From Alphaproteobacteria bacterium UBA828 (GTDB taxonomy: Bacteria > Pseudomonadota > Alphaproteobacteria > UBA828), in NCBI GenBank assembly GCA_002296185.1, contig DBHM01000010.1, positions 44,422-77,762 of the forward strand: DNA of 33,341 nt, written 5' to 3'. The position numbers were made by a program, and so were the translations under genes. The notes beneath the pieces are model-generated. The model was not told the origin of the DNA and ran no database searches. It saw only the letters and a list, made by a program, of their open reading frames with translations. Positions 7,849 through 16,761 of the stretch are shown here, in pieces (position 1 is the first letter of the stretch; every line of letters begins with the position of its first letter).

Positions 7849-8376
7849 ATGATATATAAAATTATAATTCTCATCTGCGCTTTACAATCATTTTTCTCTT
7901 TAGCATATGCCGAGTCAGGTTTAATAACATCAAAACGTTATTTTTTAAATCCACATAAAATTGGAGAAGCTAAATTTACATATCTCTTTTGGGATATTTA
8001 TCATGCGGAACTATATGCACCGATAAGTGGATGGAACCCAGAGAAACCTTTCGCTTTATCGCTTAAATACTTCCGTGAATTTGAAGGTATAGATATAGCC
8101 GATAAATCAATTTCTGAAATTGAGGGTCAAGGTTTCTCAGATCGTAAATTACTGGATGAATGGAAATTACAGTTAAGGGAAATTCTTCCTGATGTTTCCG
8201 ATGGTACAATACTAACAGGTATCCGTAATACTAATGGACATACTCTATTCTATCATGACGGTTCGAAGATCGGAGTAATTAAAGATACTAAGTTTACTAA
8301 AAGATTTTTTAATATTTGGCTTGGCAAAAAAACATCGGAACCTAGCCTTAGGCGTGCTTTACTTGGAGATTCTTAA
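7849..8376 (+). CDS. Secreted chalcone-isomerase-like protein
   Basis: A 175-residue protein with a signal peptide (hydrophobic 5-19, cleavage near AYAES). The mature part matches the bacterial chalcone-isomerase-like family: 'GEAKFTYLFWDIYHAELYAP', then LSLKYFREFEGIDIADKSI and DEWKLQLREILPDVSDGT, with the C-terminal FFNIWLGKKTSEPSLRRALL. Bacterial members are periplasmic, often lie near membrane-lipid or acyl metabolism genes, and are not known to isomerise flavonoids. It ends 74 bases before the convergent oxygenase gene. Confidence 0.82.
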   Translation: MIYKIIILICALQSFFSLAYAESGLITSKRYFLNPHKIGEAKFTYLFWDIYHAELYAPISGWNPEKPFALSLKYFREFEGIDIADKSISEIEGQGFSDRKLLDEWKLQLREILPDVSDGTILTGIRNTNGHTLFYHDGSKIGVIKDTKFTKRFFNIWLGKKTSEPSLRRALLGDS

Positions 8377-8450
8377 TATGATGCCCATAAGACTTTAGGT
8401 TGAAACATATGCACTATATTTTAATAGACCTTGTATACTCTTAATAAAGG

Positions 8451-9512
8451 TTAATTGTCGTCATCATAATGATATGTGGCTGAGACCATATTTTCAGAAT
8501 GCTGGCCTGCTTTAATTTTTTTATATTTCCATGGATTATCCTTATCAACACATGTTTTTAACCCTTCAATTGACACATCGTAATCAACCCCAAAGAATTG
8601 GACTAAGGAATACCTCTCACGTCCACTTGTATTAATCACTCGATGTAATGTGGATTTAAAAATATCGTTGGTCCACATCTGCATCAAATCCCCCAAGTTA
8701 ATAGCAAAGGTTCCTGGAATTGGAGGAACTAAACGCCATTGACCATCAGAACCTAACATTTGAAGTCCTTCAGAGTCCTGCCATACTGTTGTAAAGCACT
8801 CGTAGTCAGTATGAGCCCCTATACCTATATGAGCTATATCAATATTATCCTCCGACTGAGGTGGGTAATAACAAACTCTTGTACGAGATAAAGGTTTAGT
8901 ATATTTAGAAGTAAAGAAACCCTCATCTGTATCTAACGCATATTCAAAGGCTCTTAAAATATTATATCCAAGTTCTAACTGGCATTCAAAATAGGTACCT
9001 AATGCCCAGCGTAAACTTTCAGGATTTTTTGGCCAATTATTTGGGCCATAAAAGCGATTTCCAGCTAAATGATCTGGATCGTCCTCTGGAAGGTCATGAG
9101 CCATTTCTATAGCCTCAGACATATCGCCACCCTTTAATGAGTGATCAGCATTAATTCCTTTTACAGGTACATACCCTCTATGATTCGGCCAATCTAGGTA
9201 ATGACATTTCATTTTTTCAGAAAGTGGCAAACTAAAGAAGCCCTGCATTGCAGCATGAGCTCTATCAATTACTGTCTTTGGAAACTGATGATTCTTTAAT
9301 ATCAAATACCCAGGACCTGTGAAAGCATCTTTAAATGCTTTTCCTACGGCCATACGATCATTTAAGGATGGTGAATAAATTCCACCAAAATCAACTATAT
9401 GTGTATTCTCCTCTGAAACACGAATAACATCTGGAGAGTGTATTCCATCTCTAACTTGAAATGCTGTGTCACTACGATGAGCCGCACTATTGCTCTTACT
9501 TTCTTTAACCAT
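8451..9512 (-). CDS. 2-oxoglutarate/Fe(II)-dependent oxygenase, isopenicillin-N-synthase family
   Basis: A 353-residue non-heme iron oxygenase. The N-terminal DIOX_N domain includes VDFGGIYSP and GPGYLILKNH. The C-terminal double-stranded beta helix carries the iron triad H234/D236 (IGAHTDYECFT) and H290 (STLHRVIN), with RYS at 300-302 as the 2-oxoglutarate carboxylate site. Family members hydroxylate, desaturate or cyclise small molecules; the substrate is unknown. It precedes an SDR gene on the same strand, separated by an AT-rich 233-base gap with no visible gene. Oxygenase plus dehydrogenase is a common hydroxylate-then-oxidise arrangement, so a joint role is plausible but unproven. Confidence 0.9.
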   Translation of the reverse strand: MVKESKSNSAAHRSDTAFQVRDGIHSPDVIRVSEENTHIVDFGGIYSPSLNDRMAVGKAFKDAFTGPGYLILKNHQFPKTVIDRAHAAMQGFFSLPLSEKMKCHYLDWPNHRGYVPVKGINADHSLKGGDMSEAIEMAHDLPEDDPDHLAGNRFYGPNNWPKNPESLRWALGTYFECQLELGYNILRAFEYALDTDEGFFTSKYTKPLSRTRVCYYPPQSEDNIDIAHIGIGAHTDYECFTTVWQDSEGLQMLGSDGQWRLVPPIPGTFAINLGDLMQMWTNDIFKSTLHRVINTSGRERYSLVQFFGVDYDVSIEGLKTCVDKDNPWKYKKIKAGQHSENMVSATYHYDDDN

Positions 9513-9745
9513 AAATGAGCCTCATAGATTTCTGATATATAGTTGATCATAAATTAAAAAAATTAAATTATAGTTATAAATTAAAATAAAAACTATGAAC
9601 TTTGGTTTTTATAAAACATATAAGGATACTAATGCCAATATAAATCTATGAATAAAGTTTTTGCTAGATGTTTTTCAGCATAATATTGTCTTTCAAAAAA
9701 AATATTTAATATCCTTAGCTATAATTTGAATAGAGCTATAAGAAA

Positions 9746-10498
9746 TCACCCGACTCTGGCAAGCATACCCCCGTCTATAGGCAGGTCGTGACCAGTTATA
9801 AAACTAGATTTCTCTGAGCAAAGCCAAACAACTGCATCAGCAACTTCCTTAGCCTCACCCAATCTACCCATTGGAACTGCAGCAGCGGCTTCATCAACTT
9901 TATCCTTCCAATCTTTAAGAAGAAGTGGTGTTCGAATAGGCCCAGGGGCTACAGAGTTTATACGAATGCCTTTTCTTGCGAACTCAAGTGCGGCTGTTTT
10001 AGTGATTCCACACACCGCATGTTTTGCTGCAATGTATGCTGAACGACCGGGGTATGCACGAAGACCCCACGTAGAGCTAGCATTTACAATAGCTCCCCCA
10101 CCAGAATTTAAAATGGCCGGAATTTCATATTTCATTGAAAAATATACACCATAAAAATCAGCATTTATGGTATCTTCAAAAGTTTTTGTATCCTGCTCAT
10201 TAATTTCCGCAATAGGAGCAACTAACCCAGCGCTATTAAAGGCAATTTGTAATTTACTAAATTTTTTAACTGTAGCCTCCACAAGATTTGCGACGGAATT
10301 TTCCTCGGTAACGTCTGCGATATAAAAATCCGCATGACCTCCAGAGTTTTTTATGTCCTCTACAGTACTTTCGACATTATTCTCGTTTATATCTGCAATC
10401 ATTACCTTTGCACCCTCACCTGCCATAGCAAACGCTGTAGCCCGACCAATGCCTGACCCTCCACCGGTAATTAGAGCAACTTTTCCTGCCAAGATCAT
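9746..10498 (-). CDS. Short-chain dehydrogenase/reductase (classical SDR)
   Basis: A 250-residue NAD(P)-dependent SDR. The Rossmann motif TGGGSGIG is at 11-18, the cofactor-selecting IADIN follows strand 2 and suggests NAD(H), NSAG is at 88-91, and the catalytic S141/Y155/K159 are present. The C terminus 'SFITGHDLPIDGGM' is standard. The protein at 13172 is a clear paralog of the same length with catalytic residues at identical positions, so the two SDRs probably arose by duplication and bracket the C45 and deacetylase genes. It is divergent from the C45 gene; the 143-base intergenic region could hold both promoters. Confidence 0.92.
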   Translation of the reverse strand: MILAGKVALITGGGSGIGRATAFAMAGEGAKVMIADINENNVESTVEDIKNSGGHADFYIADVTEENSVANLVEATVKKFSKLQIAFNSAGLVAPIAEINEQDTKTFEDTINADFYGVYFSMKYEIPAILNSGGGAIVNASSTWGLRAYPGRSAYIAAKHAVCGITKTAALEFARKGIRINSVAPGPIRTPLLLKDWKDKVDEAAAAVPMGRLGEAKEVADAVVWLCSEKSSFITGHDLPIDGGMLARVG

Positions 10499-10641
10499 TG
10501 GCTATTCTCCTATATAAGTTAAACATAATTATTAGCGTGCCATAATTGTTAGCAATGACAGTGACCTTTGCGTTTATTAAAGGCTCACACTATACTAAAC
10601 CAATCATTGAGTTTTGGCAGTGTAAATTTAGGGAGATGATT

Positions 10642-11733
10642 ATGACCTTACCGGTCTTAGACCTTGGAGATGAACCAAGATTACGTGGTTTGAAGCATGG
10701 TGAGTCATTAAGAAGTGATATTGGACACAATATAGACATATACTTAAATAGATTTCAAAAACTTGGTTTTGAACCCAAACTAATACTTACTGAATCAGAG
10801 AAATGGTCACCGAAACTTAAGGCTTTTGATCCAGAGTTTTATGAAGAAATGGAAGGCGTTTCAGAAGGTTCTGGATTTAGTCTACAAGAAATTACCATGC
10901 TTAATGTCCGCTACGAGCTAATAATTTCTATGTTTAAAAAAGCAGAAATGAGTGAAACAATGGTTGGTGCTCACGATGGCTGCACATCTTTCGCCCTACT
11001 TCCCGAAAGAACAAAATCCGGTGATGTACTTTTAGGCCAGACATGGGATTGGATTCCCGGAGTCCGTACAATGATTTCCCGAGTTAAACGTAATGGAAAA
11101 ACAAGTTTTATCTGTCATGGTGAAATTGGAACAATAGGCGGCATGCAAGGAATTAATGATTCTGGAATTGGTGTAGTTATTAATGCCATGATGTCTTCTG
11201 AAGATGGTATAAATTTGTATCAAAAACCTTTTCGAATGAGAGTTCGTGATATACTTAACTCTAAACATATGCATAGTGCCATTCTTGCAGTATCCGGCTC
11301 AAAAAGAACAGTCTCTATGAACTTTATTATAGGCCATGTTGACGGAGAGGCCCTTGATATTGAAGCAGCACCTCACAAAGAAGGTTACGTCTATCCTACT
11401 GATGGCGTGTTAACTCATTCCAATCATTTCTGTGGAATTGATGTTGAATCCGAGGTAGTTCGAATCTGGCCAAATACTGTGTATCGTAATGTTCGGCTAG
11501 ATCGTCTATTCAGACACAATCAACAAATAGACGAAAATGCTATAAAATCAGCATTAAGTGATCACTTTGGTTACCCTCATTCAATATGCGCTCATCTAGA
11601 CGCTGATGAACCAGAAACAATGCAGCTCGAGACACGTAATGCCATAATAATTTCGTTAAAACAGGCTAAGTTAAGTGTTACTAATGGGCAACCTTGTTGT
11701 AATAAATTTCAAGAAGTTTCGTTTGCGGCATAG
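10642..11733 (+). CDS. C45-type acyltransferase/amidohydrolase (acyl-CoA:6-APA acyltransferase-like)
   Basis: A 363-residue protein of the Ntn-hydrolase C45 family, which are self-processing enzymes that transfer or hydrolyse N-acyl groups. The processing site is the G113-C114 junction in AHDGCTSFALL, with cysteine as the predicted nucleophile. QTWDW (about 136-140) and the later VINAMMSSE-type segment fit the family. I place the start at 10642 because GGGAG lies six bases upstream; an ATG two codons earlier is possible, and an upstream TTG is unlikely. The next gene is a deacetylase in the same direction, 53 bases away. Together they may process an N-acylated compound. Confidence 0.85.
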   Translation: MTLPVLDLGDEPRLRGLKHGESLRSDIGHNIDIYLNRFQKLGFEPKLILTESEKWSPKLKAFDPEFYEEMEGVSEGSGFSLQEITMLNVRYELIISMFKKAEMSETMVGAHDGCTSFALLPERTKSGDVLLGQTWDWIPGVRTMISRVKRNGKTSFICHGEIGTIGGMQGINDSGIGVVINAMMSSEDGINLYQKPFRMRVRDILNSKHMHSAILAVSGSKRTVSMNFIIGHVDGEALDIEAAPHKEGYVYPTDGVLTHSNHFCGIDVESEVVRIWPNTVYRNVRLDRLFRHNQQIDENAIKSALSDHFGYPHSICAHLDADEPETMQLETRNAIIISLKQAKLSVTNGQPCCNKFQEVSFAA

Positions 11734-11786
11734 AGTAAGGTAATTAATAATATTTTGAGATCTTAAACCTAGGAGTCTTATAATCA

Positions 11787-12695
11787 ATGGTATCCATCAA
11801 AAAAGACATTCAGGTTTGTTTTAATCCACATTTTGACGCAGTCTCGCTTTGGATTGGCTCTTTTGGTGGAGAAAATTCGCCATGTGATATATCACGAGGA
11901 GTTTTTGCAGCAAAACGCGGAGTTCCTCGACTTCTAAATTTGTTTGAACGTTATGATATAAGAACCACATGGGGTGTTACAGGTCACTCTGTTGAAAGTT
12001 TTCCCCAGGCTTTTGAAAAAATCGTCGATCACGGTCATGAAATAGCTATACATGGTTATTCACATGAGAATCCATTAGCAATGACTCGCGAGCAAGAGTC
12101 AGCTGTTCTTGATAAGACTATCGAAGTTATATCTAAGTTTACTGGGCAGAAACCAGTTGGTCATATGGCTCCATGGTGGGAACTAAGCCCAAATACAATC
12201 GATTTACTGAAAGAACGTGGTATAAAATATGATAGTAGTTTAATGGAAGATGATTATCACCCTTACTGGCTTCGTGAAGGTGACAGTTGGACTAGTATTG
12301 ATTATAGCCAGGAAGCAAAAACATGGATGAAGCCTTGGGTGGCAGGAAAGGAAGTTGAACTAATTGAACTCCCCGCAAGCTGGTGGCTGGACGATGCACC
12401 TCCTACTATGTTTGTAAAAGCATTCCCAAATAGTCATGGATGGGTCACCGGACAAGATCTAGGAAAAATATGGACAGACCAATTTGACTGGGTTTATAGA
12501 AATCATAACTATGCAATTTTCCTATGCACTATTCACCCTGATAGCGCAGGAAAACCACATGTTCTAATGATGTTAGAACGCCTAATCGACCATATGATGA
12601 CACACACCGGTGTTCGCATGGTTACTATGGAGGAGATGGCAGAAGATTTTTCTAGACGTTGCCCATTTGGCTCTGGAAAGGACCCCAGTAATTGA
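11787..12695 (+). CDS. Polysaccharide deacetylase (NodB/CE4-like, PuuE-like)
   Basis: A 302-residue NodB-homology protein. Aspartate 17 follows PHFDAVSLW, the metal histidines H89 and H93 lie in HGYSHENP, and GHMAPWWELSPNT supplies the arginine-to-tryptophan variant of the usual motif 3 region. 'IHPDSAGKPHVL' near 250 carries the late catalytic histidine. Related proteins without signal peptides (PuuE allantoinase type) act on cytosolic amides rather than glycans. No signal peptide is seen here, so a cytosolic amide or N-acyl substrate is more likely than a polysaccharide. It follows the C45 gene in a probable two-gene operon. Confidence 0.85.
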   Translation: MVSIKKDIQVCFNPHFDAVSLWIGSFGGENSPCDISRGVFAAKRGVPRLLNLFERYDIRTTWGVTGHSVESFPQAFEKIVDHGHEIAIHGYSHENPLAMTREQESAVLDKTIEVISKFTGQKPVGHMAPWWELSPNTIDLLKERGIKYDSSLMEDDYHPYWLREGDSWTSIDYSQEAKTWMKPWVAGKEVELIELPASWWLDDAPPTMFVKAFPNSHGWVTGQDLGKIWTDQFDWVYRNHNYAIFLCTIHPDSAGKPHVLMMLERLIDHMMTHTGVRMVTMEEMAEDFSRRCPFGSGKDPSN

Positions 12696-12722
12696 AAACA
12701 CTCTTGCGTCTAAAAGGGTCTA

Positions 12723-13055
12723 TTATGATTTCTCAAAGTTTTCCATTCTAAAAATCAAGTTTTCATCTAATGGATCAGCTTTTATTTGGCGTAATTTTTC
12801 AATGGCGGGCCAAACATGTTGAAGACTATCAACAATTTCACTCCTACCACTTGAACTCTTAACGATAAGTTGGCTGCCTGCCCAATCTGAAACCTGACAT
12901 CCTAAAAAAGAGGTGACCTGATTAAGTTTTTTTATTCTCAGATATCTCTCAAGTCTTTGTTCGCGATCATATTTTTTTGTAGGCATATTTCCAGAATCTG
13001 TACCAGAATCCGTCCAATGGATTTGACCACCTAGCATACTACAAAAACCACACAT
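12723..13055 (-). CDS. Small CxxC-containing hypothetical protein
   Basis: A 110-residue protein starting MCGFCSML, followed by GGQIHWTD. It then has a basic helical segment (REQRLERYLRIKKLNQV) and a C-terminal helix. The cysteine pair at 2 and 5 plus the downstream HWTD suggests metal or redox chemistry. A third cysteine, C53, lies in FLGCQVSDW. No established family was recalled. It converges with the deacetylase gene 27 bases away and lies upstream of the second SDR gene on the opposite-facing side. A regulatory or cofactor role is possible; nothing firmer can be said. Confidence 0.6.
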   Translation of the reverse strand: MCGFCSMLGGQIHWTDSGTDSGNMPTKKYDREQRLERYLRIKKLNQVTSFLGCQVSDWAGSQLIVKSSSGRSEIVDSLQHVWPAIEKLRQIKADPLDENLIFRMENFEKS

Positions 13056-13171
13056 CTTAATACCTTGACCTGAATAATTTTACAATTTGTTAAAAGTAAT
13101 TTTTAAATCATTAGTAATAATTAGTGAAAAAAATTTCACAAAATAATAGGAAAAATGCACATGATTATGAA

Positions 13172-13924
13172 TTAACCGATCTCAGCACTCATACCGCCAT
13201 CAATAGGGAGGATGTGGCCTGTTATAAAACTTGCTTCATCCGAGAAAAGCCAACATACAGCTTTTGCAACTTCTTCCGGTTTTCCGATTCTCTTCATAGG
13301 GACTCTTCCTGAGGCCTTTTCAGGGTCGTTATTCCATCCACGTAGTAAAAGTGGAGTTAGTATAGGGCCTGGGGCAACAGCGTTTATTCTAACACCCCTG
13401 CAGGCATATTCGAGAGCTGCTGCTTTCGTCATTCCTGATACAGCATGTTTTGCAGTCATATAAGGAGACCATTCTGGCCAGCAATTCAAACCCCAAATAG
13501 AACTAGCATTAACTATGGCTCCTCCTCCAGACTCAATTATAGCAGGGATTTGTGCTTGCATAGCCATATAAACACCATTTATCATTATATCAAAAGCTTG
13601 TTGAACTTCAGACATAATTTGTTCAGCAAGCAGAGATTGTTTACCCTCAATACCTGCATTGTTATAAGCAAAATCTAGTCTTCCAAACTCAGATAATGTC
13701 GTATCTATCATTTCGGAAATATGAATTGGGTTTGATACATCAGTATGTTTGAAAAGTGCGCTGCCACCACTATCCCTAATATTCTTAGCAATAGCCTCGC
13801 CATTCTTTTCATCAATATCTGCAATTAAAACCGATGCGCCTCGAGCAGCCATCTCAATAACAGTTGAACGACCAATACCTGAACTACCACCAGTAATAAT
13901 TGCTACTCTCTCAGAAAATATCAT
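13172..13924 (-). CDS. Short-chain dehydrogenase/reductase, paralog of the 9746 SDR
   Basis: A classical SDR with TGGSSGIG at 11-18, IADID as cofactor selector, NNAG at 88-91 and the catalytic S141/Y155/K159, ending SFITGHILPIDGGM. I start at 13924, where MIFSERVAI aligns with the paralog's MILAGKVAL. This gives 250 residues, the same length as the 9746 protein. An upstream in-frame ATG at 13966 adds 14 residues not seen in the paralog. The two proteins match along their whole length, including an unusual SSxWGL after the catalytic serine. They may act on related substrates in one pathway. Confidence 0.9.
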   Translation of the reverse strand: MIFSERVAIITGGSSGIGRSTVIEMAARGASVLIADIDEKNGEAIAKNIRDSGGSALFKHTDVSNPIHISEMIDTTLSEFGRLDFAYNNAGIEGKQSLLAEQIMSEVQQAFDIMINGVYMAMQAQIPAIIESGGGAIVNASSIWGLNCWPEWSPYMTAKHAVSGMTKAAALEYACRGVRINAVAPGPILTPLLLRGWNNDPEKASGRVPMKRIGKPEEVAKAVCWLFSDEASFITGHILPIDGGMSAEIG

Positions 13925-14063
13925 CGACTTACTGCACCTAAATAAAGATAATGAATAAATAAACACCTAGATTAATATAATAACAGATCGAGCAATTATA
14001 GGGTTATAGAGTATATCTAATAAGCACAAATCCAAAGAAATTTAATTTCAAAAAAAACGAACC

Positions 14064-14669
14064 CTAGCTAAGTTGTTTTTCAAATATAGATAACAATGCG
14101 TCTTGAGATAAGACTCCAGATATTCTTAAATTTTCATTTATTATAAATGTTGGCACCGATGAAATCTGCAAAGATTCTCTTCCATATAATAGCTGGCGAT
14201 CACATTCGCTACGGTAACGCCCTGAGCTTAGTTCTAATCCAAACTTATATGGGTCCAGTCCTATATCAGCTGCACATGACACTAATACATTTTTCTGACC
14301 TATATCTAATCCATCCTGAAAAAAAGCAGTAAATATCCTGTGATTATATTCTTTAGCTTTATTTTGGGCTGAAGCAGAAAAACTTCCTTCGAATGCAAGC
14401 TTTGTATATGGTTGAGGAGATACATTTGGTAAAATAATCGGTATACCCATAGATTCCGCCATGGGATATACAGAATGTTTCCAAGCTTCTTGCAAATACT
14501 GACCCTCTGGCTTTAACGTAGGAGTTGGATACGGCCGTAATTCAAATGGCATCCATTCTATATCAAATTGTGCGCTATCAAATGATTGAATGGCCTTTGT
14601 TAAAGGGTCTTCTGCCAAAAAACAAAATGGGCAAACATAGTCAGAATATATTTTCACGTTTATATGCAT
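14064..14669 (-). CDS. DsbA-family thioredoxin-fold oxidoreductase (FrnE-like)
   Basis: A 201-residue DsbA-like protein without a signal peptide. It has the active-site motif SDYVCPFCFLAE (C13 and C16) and the helical insert seen in FrnE and 2-hydroxychromene-2-carboxylate isomerase relatives. The cis-proline segment is SSVPTFIINENLRISG (about 170-185). FrnE-type proteins are cytosolic disulfide isomerases or act on polyketide-like substrates. The CxxC form argues for thiol chemistry rather than isomerase chemistry, which usually uses a serine. It lies about 140 bases upstream of the SDR gene on the same strand, with the spacer showing only AT-rich sequence. Confidence 0.87.
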   Translation of the reverse strand: MHINVKIYSDYVCPFCFLAEDPLTKAIQSFDSAQFDIEWMPFELRPYPTPTLKPEGQYLQEAWKHSVYPMAESMGIPIILPNVSPQPYTKLAFEGSFSASAQNKAKEYNHRIFTAFFQDGLDIGQKNVLVSCAADIGLDPYKFGLELSSGRYRSECDRQLLYGRESLQISSVPTFIINENLRISGVLSQDALLSIFEKQLS

Positions 14670-14804
14670 ACAAAATGATAATCCTGTAATATTTTAAAGT
14701 TTATTAAGAATACCTAATCATTATTAAATTGGCATGCTTTTTTAGCCAAGCTTAAATTTAACTTTGACTGACTAAAAAATATTATCTTTAACAAGCGGAG
14801 GATA

Positions 14805-15290
14805 ATGATGGGTCTTGAGCATATTGCATTATTGAAATGGGATATAGATGAGCTGGCTTATAATCTTAAATTGACCCGTGAGGAAACGCAAAAATATTTT
14901 ACCGATGGTCGACGTGTATCCTTTATTATGGAGCGACGCATTTGCCGCGAGATTACCGGAGGGCAGTTAGCTGAAAGCGAAGGGGCTTCCTATGATTTGA
15001 TTGATTCCTTTGGTCACAAATGGGAGGTACGTTCTATTACACGTAATGGTATTTATTTCTGCCCCAGCTATATGGTCGGATCTGGGCGGCAATTTGATAA
15101 AACTGGCTTTAAAAAGAAGTTGGCAGATATTGCTGGTTATATTATCAGCGATGTTACACTATTCCCTGAAATTCCAGTCTGGAAAGCTTCAACCGATATT
15201 ATACTTTTATGGTATGAAAGAGGCAAGTTAGGTTCTAATACAAAGATTTCACGTGATAAAGCCCTTTATCTGGTTAAGGATAATCTATGA
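14805..15290 (+). CDS. Putative type II restriction endonuclease, PD-(D/E)XK-like
   Basis: A 161-residue protein fused at its stop (4-base overlap) to a DNA methyltransferase gene, which is the main reason for the call. A PD-(D/E)XK-like core is visible: E58 in AESEGAS, D64 in YDLIDSFG, and E74-V-R76 in HKWEVRSIT, where arginine replaces the usual lysine. A helical region follows, then IILLWYERGK. Start may be 14805 or 14808; GGAGG at 14797-14801 favours the second. GC content is higher than in its AT-rich neighbours, which suggests that the pair was acquired. The recognition sequence cannot be read from the protein. Confidence 0.6.
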   Translation: MMGLEHIALLKWDIDELAYNLKLTREETQKYFTDGRRVSFIMERRICREITGGQLAESEGASYDLIDSFGHKWEVRSITRNGIYFCPSYMVGSGRQFDKTGFKKKLADIAGYIISDVTLFPEIPVWKASTDIILLWYERGKLGSNTKISRDKALYLVKDNL

Positions 15291-16525
15291 CAATGCTTAA
15301 ACTTGACTATGAACGGGATGATCGGACAGTGCTAAATATAGATGATTTCAAAAGTGAAATCATAGATTGGAATCGCTTTGGTACTGCTACTGTCTGTAGT
15401 AATTATGAAGATATTCCGGTTTTTATAAATGAGTTCTGGACATCTAAGCAACGCGCCGCCCATTCCTTACATGAGATTTCCTACAGAGCCTGTTTCAAAC
15501 CGCAATTACCACGTTTCTTTATTACTCGTTTGACTAAAAAAAATGATAGTGTATTTGACCCCTTTATGGGCAGAGGCACAACCTTACTTGAGGCGGCTTT
15601 GCTTGGTAGACATGCCGTAGGAAATGATGTTAACCCTTTATCACGAATGTTGGTTGATGCCAGACTTTCCCCACCCACATTACTAGAAATACAAAAACGT
15701 CTAAACCAGATTGATCTTACGAAACGTTCTGAATATAGACGCGATCTAGAGGTATTTTTTCATCCCAATACCCTGGCTGAAATCTGTTCATTAAAGTCGT
15801 ATTTCATCGACAAAAACTATAAAGGCCAGCTAGATAATATTGATCTCTGGATAAGAATGGTGGCTTTGAATCGCCTGACCGGTCACTCAAAAGGTTTTTT
15901 TTCTGTATATACACTTCCGCCCAATCAGGCAGCGAGCATTGAAAGCCAGAGAAAAATTAATATCAAACGCAAACAAAGCCCTGACTATAGGGATACCAAA
16001 TTACTGATTTTAAAGAAAAGTCAGGCCTTACTAAAACAAGCATTACCTAACGAGATAGCACACACAAACCCGCAATTTTTGAATTGTGATTTAAACACAG
16101 ATAGGCTGGAGGTAAACAAACCTGTTCAATTATCGGTTACCTCTCCACCGTTTTTAAATATTGTTAATTATAAGAAAGATAATTGGCTCCGCTGTTGGTT
16201 TGTCGGCATTGATCCAGAAGCAATACAGATTACTCAAACTACAAAATTAGATCGATGGAAGGAGTTGATGCACAGAACGCTTGTCTCTGTTTCGCATATT
16301 ACCGTGCCGGGTGGTTATTTTGCCTTTGAGGTAGGAGAAATTCAGAAAGGGGCTCTCCGCCTTGAAGAAACTGTTGTAAAGGCAGCAGAGGATACCGGAT
16401 GGAAACCTGAATTTATTTTAATTAATCAGCAGAGCTTTACCAAAACATCCAATACTTGGGGGGTTAACAATAATCATAAAGGCACAAATACTAACAGAAT
16501 TGTTTTATTCAAAATGAAAGATTAA
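15287..16525 (+). CDS. Site-specific DNA methyltransferase (N4/N6 amino class)
   Basis: A 412-residue DNA methyltransferase. The SAM-binding motif I is VFDPFMGRGTTLLEA (89-103), followed by GNDVNPLSRMLVDARLSPP. The catalytic motif IV is VTSPPFLNI (284-292), the S-P-P-F form typical of cytosine-N4 enzymes although N6-adenine is possible. The long spacer between I and IV (about 180 residues) probably contains the target-recognition region. The C terminus has GGYFAFEVGE, a motif VI/VIII-like strand. It overlaps the endonuclease gene by four bases (ATGA), so translation is coupled. It likely protects the host from the small nuclease upstream. Confidence 0.88.
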   Translation: MTMLKLDYERDDRTVLNIDDFKSEIIDWNRFGTATVCSNYEDIPVFINEFWTSKQRAAHSLHEISYRACFKPQLPRFFITRLTKKNDSVFDPFMGRGTTLLEAALLGRHAVGNDVNPLSRMLVDARLSPPTLLEIQKRLNQIDLTKRSEYRRDLEVFFHPNTLAEICSLKSYFIDKNYKGQLDNIDLWIRMVALNRLTGHSKGFFSVYTLPPNQAASIESQRKINIKRKQSPDYRDTKLLILKKSQALLKQALPNEIAHTNPQFLNCDLNTDRLEVNKPVQLSVTSPPFLNIVNYKKDNWLRCWFVGIDPEAIQITQTTKLDRWKELMHRTLVSVSHITVPGGYFAFEVGEIQKGALRLEETVVKAAEDTGWKPEFILINQQSFTKTSNTWGVNNNHKGTNTNRIVLFKMKD

Positions 16526-16608
16526 ATTGGTTGCCTGGATTGTCTATACAACAGTGACCTATAACGAATAGTTCCAAGACATTTTTCTAATTTTTTCTTC
16601 ACCTTAAA

Positions 16609-16639
16609 ATCTAAATGCCTAGTATTTATTGACAACTAT
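16609..16639. repeat. 31-bp direct repeat, left copy
   Basis: 31 bases matching 26424-26454 with one mismatch, in the same orientation. The shared tract includes CTAGTATTTATTGACAACT. The two copies bracket 9.8 kb that contains the GC-rich operon and the MORN gene. Its right part merges into the 134-bp repeat starting at 16628. Confidence 0.8.
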
Positions 16640-16761
16640 CTTAAAAAAAAACGACAGCCCTGTTGGACTGTCATTCTAGTTTAGAGGCAACCAACCTCTG
16701 AGGGTAATTCACTTAAAACACTTAAAGTCTGAATAAAACTCTTACCATCAGTATCATTTCA
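16628..16761. repeat. 134-bp double-hairpin repeat, copy 1
   Basis: Matches 30168-30300 with about five differences in the same orientation. It holds two hairpins (GACAG/CTGTC and AGAGG/CCTCT) and a duplicated CACTTAAA tract. Copy 1 is 3' of the methyltransferase gene and at the left side of the GC-rich island. It could be a small non-autonomous mobile repeat, or the conserved 3' end of a lost minus-strand gene with its terminator. Confidence 0.85.
16641..16673 (-). terminator. Minus-strand rho-independent terminator in repeat copy 1
   Basis: Read on the minus strand, GACAG/CTGTC plus CC/GG forms a stem around a short loop and is followed by nine T residues. No intact minus-strand gene ends here, so it appears orphaned. 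Confidence 0.65.

Noticed and set aside
10546..10641. Longer start for the C45 protein at a TTG
   Set aside because: The extra 32 residues have no family counterpart, and GGGAG is correctly placed only for the ATG at 10642.
14769..14784. 16-bp match TGACTAAAAAATATTA between 7829 and 14769, considered as a shared regulatory site
   Set aside because: Very AT-rich, at different distances from the two starts, and expected to occur by chance in such sequence.
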